In this document: one piece after another, positions 40,060 to 49,400 of the stretch
Layout of the letters: every line of letters begins with the position of its first letter
Position numbering within the stretch: the first letter of the stretch is position 1
DNA from: Streptomyces cellostaticus
GTDB lineage: Bacteria > Actinomycetota > Actinomycetes > Streptomycetales > Streptomycetaceae
Assembly: GCF_001513965.1 (NCBI RefSeq)
Contig: NZ_KQ948026.1
Span: 62,001 to 126,000, forward strand
Direction: 5' to 3'
DNA: 64,000 nucleotides
The notes under the pieces: model-generated
Told to the model about the DNA's origin: nothing
The model's input: the letters and a program-made list of their open reading frames with translations, nothing else
Databases searched by the model: none
Program-made: the position numbers and the translations under genes

Positions 40060-40584
40060 TCAGGCCGTCGGCGGCTGCTCCGGGGACGGCACTCCCTGGA
40101 CCGACATACGGGCGGAGAGCGCGCTGTTGAAGCGGGTGAGGAGGGTGCAGAACTGCTCGCGCTCCTCCGGTGCCCAGTCGTCTGTCAGCTCGGCCATCAA
40201 CTGACGCCGGGAGGAGCGCACTTCCTCCAGCCGCGACAGGCCCCGCGGCGACAGCTGGAGCACCACCGCCCGGCCGTCCTCCGGGTGCGAGGTGCGCTTG
40301 ACGAGCCCGCTGTCGACCAGCGGAGCCACCTGCCGCGTGACCGTGGACGAGTCGATCCCCATGCTCGCGGCGAGCGCCTTGACGCCCATCGGGCCTTCGT
40401 TGTCGAGGCGGTTGAGCAGCAGATACGCGGCGCGGTCCATGGAGTTGCGCACCTGCCCGACGCCGCCGAGGCGGGTCTGTTCGGCACGGCGGGCGAACAC
40501 CGCCACCTCGTGCTGGAGGGTGTCGAGAAGGCCGGTGTCACCGACGGTCGTCATGTCCATCGACATTTCAGGTGTTGTGGGCAT
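40060..40584 (-). CDS. MarR-family transcriptional regulator
   Basis: 174 residues. The winged helix is visible as AAYLLLNRLDNEGPMGVKAL, AASMGIDSSTVTRQVAPLVD, GLVKRTSHPEDGRAVVLQLS, including the conserved D-x-R of the wing. Flanking helices form the dimer interface. The ligand is unknown. It is divergent from ilvA across 143 bases; regulation of ilvA is possible but MarR proteins more often control efflux or aromatic-acid genes. Confidence 0.88.
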   Translation of the reverse strand: MPTTPEMSMDMTTVGDTGLLDTLQHEVAVFARRAEQTRLGGVGQVRNSMDRAAYLLLNRLDNEGPMGVKALAASMGIDSSTVTRQVAPLVDSGLVKRTSHPEDGRAVVLQLSPRGLSRLEEVRSSRRQLMAELTDDWAPEEREQFCTLLTRFNSALSARMSVQGVPSPEQPPTA

Positions 40585-40727
40585 GGCCGGAGGCTCGCTT
40601 CATGAAGGCTGCTGGGTTGGGGGACAGGGTACGCGGCCCGGGGGCGGGCCGTACCGGCGCTGCGCAAACCGGTCTCGGAGGTTGGTCACACCCGTCGTGT
40701 GCGACCGTGAACTGCGAGACTTGAGTC

Positions 40728-41957
40728 ATGAGCTACGGCACGACTGACTCCTTGCGCTCCGTCACCCTCGACGATGTGCGCGGAGCCCAGAAGATGCTCT
40801 CGGGTGTGGCGCGGGTGACCGCGATGGAGGGCAGCCGGTACCTGTCCCAGCTGATCGGCGCGCCGGTGCACCTCAAGTGCGAGAACCTGCAGCGGACGGG
40901 CTCGTTCAAGCTGCGCGGCGCCTATGTCCGGATCGCCGGACTGCTGCCGGAGGAACGTGCCGCCGGGGTGGTGGCCGCGAGCGCCGGGAACCACGCGCAG
41001 GGCGTGGCGCTGGCCTCCGCGCTGCTGGGTGTGCGCGCCACCGTGTTCATGCCGAAGGGCGCCCCGCTGCCGAAGATCAGCGCCACCCGGGACTACGGCG
41101 CCGAGGTGCGCCTGCACGGCCAGGTGGTGGACGAGACGCTGGCCGCCGCCGAGGAGTACGCGGCCGCGACGGGCGCGGTGTTCATCCACCCCTTCGACCA
41201 CCCGGACGTGATCGCCGGTCAGGGAACGGTCGGCCTGGAGATCCTGGAACAGTGCCCGGAGGTGCGCACGATCGTCGTCGGCATAGGCGGCGGCGGGCTC
41301 GCGGCCGGGATCGCGGTCGCGGTGAAGGCGCTCAGGCCGGACGTCAGGATCGTCGGGGTACAGGCGGAGGGTGCGGCGGCCTATCCTCCCTCGCTCGCGG
41401 CCGGCTGCCCGGTGTCGGTGCACAACCCGGCGACGATGGCCGACGGCATCAAGGTGGGGCGGCCGGGCCTGGTGCCGTTCGGGATCATCAGTGAGCTGGT
41501 GGACGAGGTCCGCACGGTCAGCGAGGACCAGCTCTCGGCCGCGCTGCTGCTGTGCCTGGAGCGGGCGAAGCTGGTCGTCGAACCGGCCGGGGCGAGCCCG
41601 GTGGCGGCCCTGCTCGGCGAGCCCGGCGCCTTCCCCGGCCCGGTCGTCGCCGTGCTGTCCGGCGGCAACGTCGATCCGGTGCTGCTCCAGCGGGTGCTGC
41701 GGCACGGCATGGCCGCGCAGGGCCGCTACCTGGCGGTCCGGCTGCGGCTGACGGACCGTCCGGGCGCCCTCGCCACGCTCCTCGGGGTGTTGTCAGTGGT
41801 CGACGCCAACGTCCTCGACGTGAGCCATGTACGGACCGACCCCCGGCTCGGGCTCACGGAGGCGGAGGTGGAGCTGCACCTCGAGACGAAGGGACCGGCC
41901 CACTGCGCCGAGGTCGGCCAGGCCCTGCGCGAGGCGGGCTACACGGTCATGGACTGA
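40728..41957 (+). CDS. ilvA: Threonine ammonia-lyase (dehydratase), with C-terminal ACT-like domain
   Basis: 409 residues. The PLP lysine lies in CENLQRTGSFKLRGAYVRIA. AASAGNHAQGVALA and VVGIGGGGLAAGIAVAVKAL follow (phosphate-binding glycine loop). The C-terminal 85 residues form an ACT-type domain (VRLRLTDRPGALATLLGVLS). Catalyses threonine to 2-oxobutyrate plus ammonia; with a single ACT domain it may be the biosynthetic isoleucine enzyme or the catabolic form. 2-Oxobutyrate can feed propionyl-CoA, the substrate of PccB. Confidence 0.92.
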   Translation: MSYGTTDSLRSVTLDDVRGAQKMLSGVARVTAMEGSRYLSQLIGAPVHLKCENLQRTGSFKLRGAYVRIAGLLPEERAAGVVAASAGNHAQGVALASALLGVRATVFMPKGAPLPKISATRDYGAEVRLHGQVVDETLAAAEEYAAATGAVFIHPFDHPDVIAGQGTVGLEILEQCPEVRTIVVGIGGGGLAAGIAVAVKALRPDVRIVGVQAEGAAAYPPSLAAGCPVSVHNPATMADGIKVGRPGLVPFGIISELVDEVRTVSEDQLSAALLLCLERAKLVVEPAGASPVAALLGEPGAFPGPVVAVLSGGNVDPVLLQRVLRHGMAAQGRYLAVRLRLTDRPGALATLLGVLSVVDANVLDVSHVRTDPRLGLTEAEVELHLETKGPAHCAEVGQALREAGYTVMD

Positions 41958-42065
41958 GCGGTCATCGACCGAGCCACGGTCATCGACCGGACGCACCCGT
42001 CCTCGACCGAGGCCGGGCGAGGCCCGGAGCGGCGGTGCCATTCGTTCGGGGAAATGCATTGAGAG

Positions 42066-42081
42066 ACGCGATACATCGCGT
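42066..42081. promoter_or_regulatory. Perfect inverted repeat upstream of the DrrAB-type exporter (candidate operator)
   Basis: ACGCGAT (42066-42072), AC, ATCGCGT (42075-42081): a perfect 7-bp inverted repeat 129 bases before the ATPase start, in AT-richer sequence. It resembles sites of PadR- or TetR-type repressors of drug exporters. No such regulator is next to it here. Confidence 0.5.
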
Positions 42082-42210
42082 TATGGTGTGTCGTGTGGCC
42101 GTCGGTCCGCCCCGATCGCATGCGGAAATCCGCAGGTGGAAAACCGAGGGCGGAACCGAGCGCGCAAACCTAACCTCATCCGAAGAATCCCCGACGACGT
42201 GGAGACTCAC

Positions 42211-43194
42211 ATGCCAGGCGCCATCTATGCCGAAGGCCTGGTGAAGACCTTCGGCGACGTAAGGGCACTGGACGGCGTCGACCTCGATGTCCCCGAGGGC
42301 ACGGTCCTCGGCCTCCTCGGGCCGAACGGTGCCGGCAAGACGACGACGGTCCGCTGCCTGACCACCCTGCTGCGTCCCGACCGCGGCAAGGCGGTCGTCG
42401 CGGGCGTGGACGTGCTCAAACACCCCGACACGGTCCGCCGCTCCATCGGCCTGTCCGGACAGTTCGCGGCCGTGGACGAATACCTGACCGGCCGGGAGAA
42501 CCTCCAGATGGTCGGGCAGCTCTACCAGATGAAGGCCAAGGCGGCCAAGCAGCGCGCGGCCGACCTGCTGGAGCAGTTCAACCTCGCGGATGCCGCCGAC
42601 CGCCCCGCCAAGACCTACTCCGGAGGCATGCGCCGCCGGCTCGACCTCGCTGCCGCCCTCGTGGTCTCACCGCCCGTGATGTTCATGGACGAACCGACGA
42701 CCGGCCTCGACCCGCGCAACCGCCAGCAGCTGTGGGAGGTCATCAAGCAGCTCGTCTCCGGCGGTACGACCCTGCTGCTCACCACGCAGTACCTCGAAGA
42801 GGCCGACCATCTCGCCCATGACATCGCGGTGGTCGACCACGGCCGTGTCATCGCCAAGGGCACCTCCGACCAGCTCAAGGCCCGCACCGGCGGCGAGCGC
42901 GTCGAGGTCGTGGTGCACGAGCGCGCCCACATCGCGGACGCCGCCGAGGTGCTGCGCGGCTTCGGCAAGGGCGAGACCACCGTCGAGGAGCACACCCGCA
43001 AGCTCACCGTCCCCGTCACCGGCGGCGCCAAGCTGCTCGCCGAGGTCATCCGGGAGCTGGACACCCGCGGGATCGAGATGGACGACATAGGACTGCGCCG
43101 CCCCACCCTGGACGACGTCTTCCTGTCCCTGACCGGACACATGGCCGAGGCGGCCGATCAGGACGAGGCCAACGGCAAGGAGGCCGTGAAGTGA
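42211..43194 (+). CDS. Daunorubicin-resistance-type ABC transporter ATP-binding protein (DrrA family)
   Basis: 327 residues from ATG 42211 with a GGAG site. Walker A GPNGAGKTTTVR, signature YSGGMRRRLDLAAAL, Walker B VMFMDEPTTGLDP and switch LLTTQYLEEADHLA (the DrrA form, with Gln in place of the usual His) are intact. A C-terminal domain of about 90 residues typical of DrrA follows (RVEVVVHERAHIADAAEVL). It powers export of hydrophobic molecules with the permease encoded next; the permease start overlaps the ATPase stop (GTGA). Confidence 0.94.
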   Translation: MPGAIYAEGLVKTFGDVRALDGVDLDVPEGTVLGLLGPNGAGKTTTVRCLTTLLRPDRGKAVVAGVDVLKHPDTVRRSIGLSGQFAAVDEYLTGRENLQMVGQLYQMKAKAAKQRAADLLEQFNLADAADRPAKTYSGGMRRRLDLAAALVVSPPVMFMDEPTTGLDPRNRQQLWEVIKQLVSGGTTLLLTTQYLEEADHLAHDIAVVDHGRVIAKGTSDQLKARTGGERVEVVVHERAHIADAAEVLRGFGKGETTVEEHTRKLTVPVTGGAKLLAEVIRELDTRGIEMDDIGLRRPTLDDVFLSLTGHMAEAADQDEANGKEAVK

Positions 43195-44048
43195 GTGCCG
43201 TCAGCGACGCCGTGCGCATCACGGCGCCCGGCAACCCCGTCAGCCGGTCCATCCGTGACTCGCTGATCGTTGCAAAACGCAATCTGATTCGTATGTCCAG
43301 AATTCCCGAGGTGGTGATCTTCGGGCTGATTCAGCCGATCATGTTCGTGGTGCTGTTCACCTATGTGTTCGGCGGCTCCATGAAGATCGACGGCAGCACC
43401 AGCGCCGAGGGTTACAAGAACTTCCTGATGGCCGGCATCTTCGCGCAGACCGTCACCTTCGCCACCGCCAGTTCCGGCGCGGGCATCGCCGACGACATGC
43501 ACAAGGGCCTCATCGACCGCTTCCGCTCACTGCCGATGGCGCGCGGCGCGGTGCTGACCGGGCGGACCCTCGCCGACCTGGTCCAGACGGCGCTCACCCT
43601 GCTGATCCTCGCCGTCGTCGCGCTCCTGGTCGGCTGGCGGGTCGGGACCTTCCACGACACCAACGCCGGCCGGGTCCTCGCGGCCTTCGGCCTGCTGCTC
43701 CTGCTCGGGTACGCGTTCACCTGGATCGGCGCTCTCATAGGCCTGACCGTGCGCACCCCCGAGGCGGCCACCTCCGGCGGACTGGTCTGGCTCTTCCCGG
43801 TGACCTTCCTCTCCGGCGCGTTCGTGGACACCAGCAACATGACCCCGTGGCTGCGCCACATCGCGGAGTGGAACCCGTTCAGCGCCACCGTCCAGGCGGC
43901 CCGCGTGCTCTTCGGCAACCCCGGTCAGTCCCATTCGACCGCCTGGCCCATGGAGCACCCGGTCTGGGCCTCGCTGATCTACTCGGTCCTGATCGTCGTC
44001 GTGTTCCGCACCCTGGCCGTCCGCAAGTACCGCTCGGCGACCGCTTGA
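43191..44048 (+). CDS. ABC-2 type permease (DrrB family)
   Basis: 285 residues, GTG start overlapping the ATPase stop and preceded by AAGGAGG. Six membrane segments are seen, including VVIFGLIQPIMFVVLFTYVF, LTLLILAVVALLVGW and VLAAFGLLLLLGYAFTWIGA, plus the conserved loop WLFPVTFLSGAFVDTSNMTP and WNPFSATVQAARVLFG. Forms the export channel with the DrrA-type ATPase. The substrate is unknown; the PKS cluster lies 6 kb away but core genes intervene. Confidence 0.93.
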   Translation: MSAVSDAVRITAPGNPVSRSIRDSLIVAKRNLIRMSRIPEVVIFGLIQPIMFVVLFTYVFGGSMKIDGSTSAEGYKNFLMAGIFAQTVTFATASSGAGIADDMHKGLIDRFRSLPMARGAVLTGRTLADLVQTALTLLILAVVALLVGWRVGTFHDTNAGRVLAAFGLLLLLGYAFTWIGALIGLTVRTPEAATSGGLVWLFPVTFLSGAFVDTSNMTPWLRHIAEWNPFSATVQAARVLFGNPGQSHSTAWPMEHPVWASLIYSVLIVVVFRTLAVRKYRSATA

Positions 44049-44059
44049 CGACAGGACGA

Positions 44060-44090
44060 CGCCCCCGGCGTCACGCGGACACCGGGGGCG
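44060..44090. terminator. terminator between the exporter operon and greA
   Basis: CGCCCCCGG (44060-44068) and CCGGGGGCG (44082-44090) pair perfectly over 9 bp around a 13-base loop, between convergent stop codons. Confidence 0.68.
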
Positions 44091-44113
44091 CGATACGAAT
44101 CTGGGGGCCGGCC

Positions 44114-44614
44114 TCAGCCCGAGTACGGCTCGGCCTTCAGGATCGTCACCGAGGCCTTCCTGCCGTTCGGCAGCTCGTACTCCGCGTCCTCGCCGACCTT
44201 GTGGCCGATGACGCCGGCGCCGAGCGGGGACTGCGGCGAGTACGTCTCGATCGCGGCGCTCGCGTACTCGCGGGAGGCGAGCAGGAACGTCAGCGTGTCG
44301 TCCTCGTCACCGTCGAAGGCGATCGTCACGACCATGCCCGGCGCGACGGCACCGTCCGCGGAGGCCGGAGCCTCGCCCACCTGGGCCTTCTCCAGAAGCT
44401 GGGTCAGCTGGCGCACGCGCAGCTCCTGCTTGCCCTGCTCCTCCTTGGCCGCGTGGTACCCGCCGTTCTCGCGCAGGTCGCCCTCCTCGCGCGCGGCCGC
44501 GATCTTGGCGGCGATCTCCGTGCGCGCAGGACCAGTAAGGTACTCAAGCTCATGCTTGAGCTTGTTGTACGCCTCCTGGGTCAGCCAGGTGACGTTCTCG
44601 CTGGTCTGGGTCAC
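44114..44614 (-). CDS. greA: Transcription elongation factor GreA
   Basis: 166 residues from GTG 44614, preceded by GAGGAG. The N-terminal coiled coil carries the tip acidic residues in AAAREEGDLRENGGYHAAKE (Asp and Glu that position Mg2+ in the polymerase channel). The C-terminal FKBP-like domain ends SPLGAGVIGHKVGEDAEYEL. It stimulates transcript cleavage to rescue backtracked RNA polymerase. It lies downstream of the DUF4307 gene on the same strand. Confidence 0.94.
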   Translation of the reverse strand: MTQTSENVTWLTQEAYNKLKHELEYLTGPARTEIAAKIAAAREEGDLRENGGYHAAKEEQGKQELRVRQLTQLLEKAQVGEAPASADGAVAPGMVVTIAFDGDEDDTLTFLLASREYASAAIETYSPQSPLGAGVIGHKVGEDAEYELPNGRKASVTILKAEPYSG

Positions 44615-44785
44615 AGGGTGCTCCTCGTCGGTACTGGGAATACAAAGCATCGCCCTACCCAGAAGCATGTTCCTCCTTGGATGGGCGAAACCACGAGCCT
44701 AACAATTTCGCGGCCAAAGGGGGAGGACATAAGCCATCAGAATTGCATCAATGCAGGTCAGGGCCTATACATTCCGGGTGATGGA

Positions 44786-45184
44786 TCAGTCCGCGTGACA
44801 GCCGAGCAGCTCGGCCGTCGTGCCCTTCGCCGTCGTACGGAGCGTGACGACCTTGTCGATGCGCGTGGCCGAACCGGTGAAGCGGAAGTCCGCCCGGCCC
44901 ACCTCGGAGCCGTCGGCGCCCTGGGAACGCAGCGTGCAGTAGCCGGAGGCGCCCGAGTCCTTGTGGACCTCCAGATGCACCCGGACCGCGTCGTCGGACG
45001 CGTCGAAGGTGATCACCTGGGCGCTGATCTTGTTCTCCGCGACGTAGTGGTAGGCGAAGTAGCCGACCAGGACGAGCAGGGCCGCGCCGAGCACCGCCCC
45101 GGCGATCCTGAGCTTCCGGTCGGCACGCTCGTCCGAGGAGCGGCCGTAGCGGCCCTCGGGCAGCCGCGTGCTCGCCGTACTCAT
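44786..45184 (-). CDS. DUF4307 membrane protein
   Basis: 132 residues with one membrane helix (IAGAVLGAALLVLVGYFAYH), followed by an extracytoplasmic beta-rich domain with two Cys (SGYCTLRSQGADGSEVG and ELLGCHAD) that may form a disulfide. The pattern matches DUF4307, commonly found between greA and mca in actinobacteria. Function unknown. Divergent from mca. Confidence 0.82.
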   Translation of the reverse strand: MSTASTRLPEGRYGRSSDERADRKLRIAGAVLGAALLVLVGYFAYHYVAENKISAQVITFDASDDAVRVHLEVHKDSGASGYCTLRSQGADGSEVGRADFRFTGSATRIDKVVTLRTTAKGTTAELLGCHAD

Positions 45185-45290
45185 GATCGTCCTCCGGACC
45201 CCGGAATTATTCGCCCCCCGATTCGGTCACTATAGAAGCCGCCGATCGCACCCCAGGACACCGGGGCGCCGACTGACCAAGGATTGAGTC

Positions 45291-46172
45291 TTGACTGACC
45301 AGCTGCGACTGATGGCCGTTCATGCGCACCCCGACGACGAGTCGAGCAAGGGTGCGGCCACCATGGCGAAGTACGTGTCCGAGGGGGTGGACGTGCTGGT
45401 GGTGACCTGCACCGGCGGAGAGCGTGGGTCCATCCTCAATCCCAAGCTGCAGGGCGACACGTACATCGAGGAGCACATCCACGAGGTACGCAAGAAGGAG
45501 ATGGACGAGGCCCGCGAGATCCTCGGCGTGGGGCAGGAGTGGCTCGGCTTCGTCGACTCCGGCCTGCCCGAGGGCGACCCGCTGCCGCCGCTGCCCGACG
45601 GCTGCTTCGCCCTGGAGGACGTCGACAAGGCGGCCGGTGAGCTGGTGCGGAAGATCCGCTCCTTCCGCCCGCAGGTGATCACCACCTACGACGAGAACGG
45701 CGGCTACCCGCACCCCGACCACATCATGACCCACAAGATCTCGATGGTGGCGTTCGAGGGCGCGGCGGACACCGAGAAGTACCCGGAGAGCGAGTACGGC
45801 CCGGCCTGCCAGCCGCTGAAGCTCTACTACAACCAGGGCTTCAACCGCCCCCGCACCGAGGCCCTGCACCAGGCGATGCTCGACCGCGGCCTGGACTCGC
45901 CCTACGGGGAGTGGCTCAAGCGCTGGAAGGAGTTCGAGCGTGTCGAGCGCACGCTGACCACGCACGTCCCGTGCGGGGACTTCTTCGAGATCCGTGACAA
46001 GGCGCTGATCGCGCACGCCACGCAGATCGACCCCGAGGGCGGCTGGTTCAAGGTTCCGATGGACCTGCAGCGGGAGGTCTGGCCGACGGAGGAGTACGAG
46101 CTGGCGAAGTCTCTCGTCGACACCTCCCTCCCCGAGGACGACCTCTTCGCGGGCATCCGCGACAATGCCTGA
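45291..46172 (+). CDS. mca: Mycothiol S-conjugate amidase
   Basis: 293 residues from a TTG start with AAGGA seven bases before it. The zinc-binding signature VHAHPDDESSKGAA (His, Asp, Asp) and the third-ligand segment YPHPDHIMTHKIS belong to the MshB/Mca family; GLPEGDPLPPLPDG, long in Mca, separates it from MshB. It cleaves mycothiol-toxin conjugates to mercapturic acids for export, in the cytoplasm. The last codons overlap the next small gene. Confidence 0.94.
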   Translation: MTDQLRLMAVHAHPDDESSKGAATMAKYVSEGVDVLVVTCTGGERGSILNPKLQGDTYIEEHIHEVRKKEMDEAREILGVGQEWLGFVDSGLPEGDPLPPLPDGCFALEDVDKAAGELVRKIRSFRPQVITTYDENGGYPHPDHIMTHKISMVAFEGAADTEKYPESEYGPACQPLKLYYNQGFNRPRTEALHQAMLDRGLDSPYGEWLKRWKEFERVERTLTTHVPCGDFFEIRDKALIAHATQIDPEGGWFKVPMDLQREVWPTEEYELAKSLVDTSLPEDDLFAGIRDNA

Positions 46173-46425
46173 CATGAGCGCAAGCGTGAGCCTGGCAGTG
46201 ACGCACCTCGTCCCCCTCGCCAAGGAGGTCGACGAGAACAAGGTCACCCCCGGCGTCCTCGGCTTCGTCGTCTTCGCGGTGATGGCCCTGGCCGTGTGGG
46301 GCCTGATGAAGTCGATGAACAAGCACATGCAGAAGGTCGACTTCAAGGAGGTCCCCTCCGGGGAGGAAGCGGAAGGGGCCGGGCAGGGCAAGGCCTCCGG
46401 CCGGGTCAAGCCACAGCAGGGCTGA
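46165..46425 (+). CDS. Small membrane protein downstream of mca
   Basis: 86 residues (77 if ATG 46174 is used). One membrane helix (GVLGFVVFAVMALAVWGLMK) is followed by a basic/acidic tail (NKHMQKVDFKEVPSGEEAEG). The start overlaps the mca stop, so it is cotranscribed. Similar small proteins follow mca in streptomycetes as far as I recall; function unknown. Confidence 0.72.
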   Translation: MPDMSASVSLAVTHLVPLAKEVDENKVTPGVLGFVVFAVMALAVWGLMKSMNKHMQKVDFKEVPSGEEAEGAGQGKASGRVKPQQG

Positions 46426-46488
46426 GGGGGCGGGGCCCGGCCGGTCCGGCACCTCCCCCCACCGCCCTGAGGGCGTGGGGCGGCCCCC

Positions 46489-49400
46489 TCAGTTCCCCGC
46501 CGTCACCGTCACCCCCATCACCTCCCGGGCGTGGCGGTCCGGGGTCATGTGGAGGCGCCAGGCCTGCCAGCCCGTCTCCAGGCTCACGCCCCGCTCCAGC
46601 AGCAGGGCGTAGGCCGGTATCCACTCGCCCAGCTTCTCGTCGCGCAGCGGATGCGTGGTGCGGGACAGCTGGGCCAGTTCCTCCTGGGCCACCGCCGTGC
46701 CCACCTCCACCCCGCCCGGTGCCGCGTACGGCAGCAGGGTGCAGCGCAGGAAGCGTGCCCAGTCCTCGCCGCGGCGGTCGCCGGACGACGTGAACAGGGT
46801 CAGCGCCTCGTCGCACAGGGCGAGCGCCTGCTGGATCCGGGCGTTGCCCGCGTCCACCACCGCCAGTTCCAGGCAGGTCCAGGCCTCGCCATGGGCGACG
46901 CCGATGCGCTGGAAGTCGGCGCGGGCGTCCACCAGCAGCTGGCGGGCGAAGCCCGAGTTGCGCAGGGAGCCGGTCTGCGCGGCCCGCAGGTCGCGGGTGG
47001 CCCGGGCCGAGTGGTGCCGGGCACAGGCGAGGCCGTAGACGTCCCGCATCCGGGAGAACATCGTGCGGGAACGTTCCAGGTCGCGGACCGCCTCGCCCAG
47101 CTCGCCGGTCTCCTCCAGGGCCTGGCCGAGGTAGTACAGCGTCCAGGCCTCGCCGCGCGCGTCCTCGTTCTCTCTGTGCCGGGTTGCCGCCTGGCGCAGG
47201 CCCTCGACGGCGGGGGAGGCGTCGCCGTCCACCAGTCGCGCCCGGGCCAGCTGGGTCAGCGCCCAGGCCTCCCCACGGGCGTCGCGCGTACGGCCGTAAC
47301 GCTCCAGGGCGGCCCGCAGCTCCGTCTCCGCGCGCGGTACGTCGCCCATGCGCAGCGCCAGCTGGCCGAGCTGGAAGTGGGCCCAGGCCTCCCCGTGCAG
47401 GGAGCCGCCCTCGCGGTGCATCACCAGGGAGCGGGTCAGCAGGTCCAGGGCCTGAGACAGCCGGCCGCGGTCGCGCTGGACCGCTGCCAGCGCGTGCATC
47501 GTCCAGGCCCGGTCCGTCGCCAGCGCCGGGGCCGCCTGCAGGTCCAGGGCCTCCTGGAGCCTGGCGGCCGCCTCGGTGAGATTGCCCTGGTGGTGCAGGG
47601 TGATCCCGAGGGAGCACAGGGCGCGGGCCGCACCCGCGTCGTGGTGGGCCTCCCGGTAGAGGTCCACGACGGAGGCCAGGGTGGTGCGTGCCTTGTCCAG
47701 CTCGCCCAGCTGGCGGGCCGCGATACCGGTGCGCCACTGCACTGAGCGCACCAGCAGACCCTGGTCCACGGCCTGGGCCAGCTCGCTGATCTCGCCGAGC
47801 CGGTAGAGGTCGCCGCGCAGCAGGCAGTAGTCGCACAGCGCGCCCAGCAGGTTCTGCACGGCCGCCTGGTTCACGCCCTCGGCCTGGCGCAGGGCGGCCG
47901 TGATGAAGCTCGACTCGTCGTCCAGCCAGCGCAGCGCCTCGTCCAGCGAGGTGAAGCCGTGCGGGCCGAACCGGTCCGAACGCGTCGACATGTTGCCGTC
48001 GACCAGCCGCAGCACCGAGTCGGCCAGGTCCGCGTAGTTCACGATCAGCCGCTCCTGCGCGGCCGTGCGCTCGGCCGGGTCCTCCTCGTCCAGCAGACGG
48101 CCCTGGGCGAAGGCCCGCACCAGGTCGTGCAGCCGGTAGCGGCTGCCGCGCACATGGTCGATCAGGCCGGCCCCGGCGAGAGCGACCAGATGCCGCGTGG
48201 CCTCCTGCTCGTCGGTGGCCAGCAGGGCGGCGGCCGCCGCCGCGCCCAGCGAGGCACGGCCGGCCAGCGCGAGCCTTCTCAGCAGCCGGCGCGCGGTCTC
48301 CGGCTGGTCGGTGTAGCGCAGCCACAGCACCCGCTCCACGGGCTCCACCGGGCCGTACGCGTCCAGGTCCGTGGCCAGCTGACGGGGCGAGCGCGGGCCC
48401 AGCGCCGAGCCGGCGACGCGCAGGGTCAGCGGCAGGCCCCCGCACAACTCCCTGATCAGGTCGGCGGATTCGGCGTCGTACGGCCCCGAAGCGTCCTCGG
48501 CGGCCGCGTTCAGCAGTTCCTCGGCGCCCACCGCGTCCAGGGCCTCGACCGGCAGGTGGTGCACCCGGGCCGGCAGGTCCGCGGGCAGCTCCAGGGGCGT
48601 GCGGGCGGTGACCAGGACCAGGCTGTCGGAGCGCTCGGGCACCAGGGCACGCACCTGCTCCGGGTCCGAGGCGTCGTCCAGCACGATCGTCACCGGCAGG
48701 CCGGTCAGATGCCCGTGGTACAGCTCGCCGAGCCGCTTGACCTGCTGGTCGGGGGAGGAGCGCTCACGGAACAGCAGCTGTTCGCGCGGCGCGCCGAGCC
48801 GGTTGAGCAGGTGCAGCAGGGCGTCGCGGGTGGGCAGCGCCGGCCCCTCCCGGCTGCCGCCGCGCAGGTCCACGACGACCGCGCCCCGGAAGTGGTCCCT
48901 CAGCTCGTGCGCCGCGCGGACCGCGAGCGTCGTACGGCCGGAGCCGGGCTCGCCGTGCAGCACGACCACTGTCGGCCGGGTCTCCGTGGCCGCACGGGCC
49001 GCCTGCGCCCACTGCCTGATCCGCGCCAGCTCCTGGCGGCGCCCCGCGAACGGGCCGTCGGGCTCGGGAAGTTGGCCGAACGACTGCTCCAGCACCGTAC
49101 GCCTGCGGGCCGCCGCGCTCTTGTCCGAGCCGCGCAGCGGCGGGCCGCCCGGCTGCTTCGGGCCCGTGGAGGCACTGAGCACCCGCTGCTGGTCGAGGAA
49201 CGGACGGACACCGCGCACCTCCAGCGCGGTCAGCCACTGCAACCGCAGCTGCTCCGGGCCGCCGGGCTGCCCTGCCGCGCCCGCGCGATGGTGCGCGGCG
49301 GGCAGATGGGAACCGGCCACCTTCACCAGGGTGGCGGCGGCACCCACCACGCCCGCGGCGACGCCCGCGCCGACCGCCGTGCCGACGCCGGTGCCCAGGG

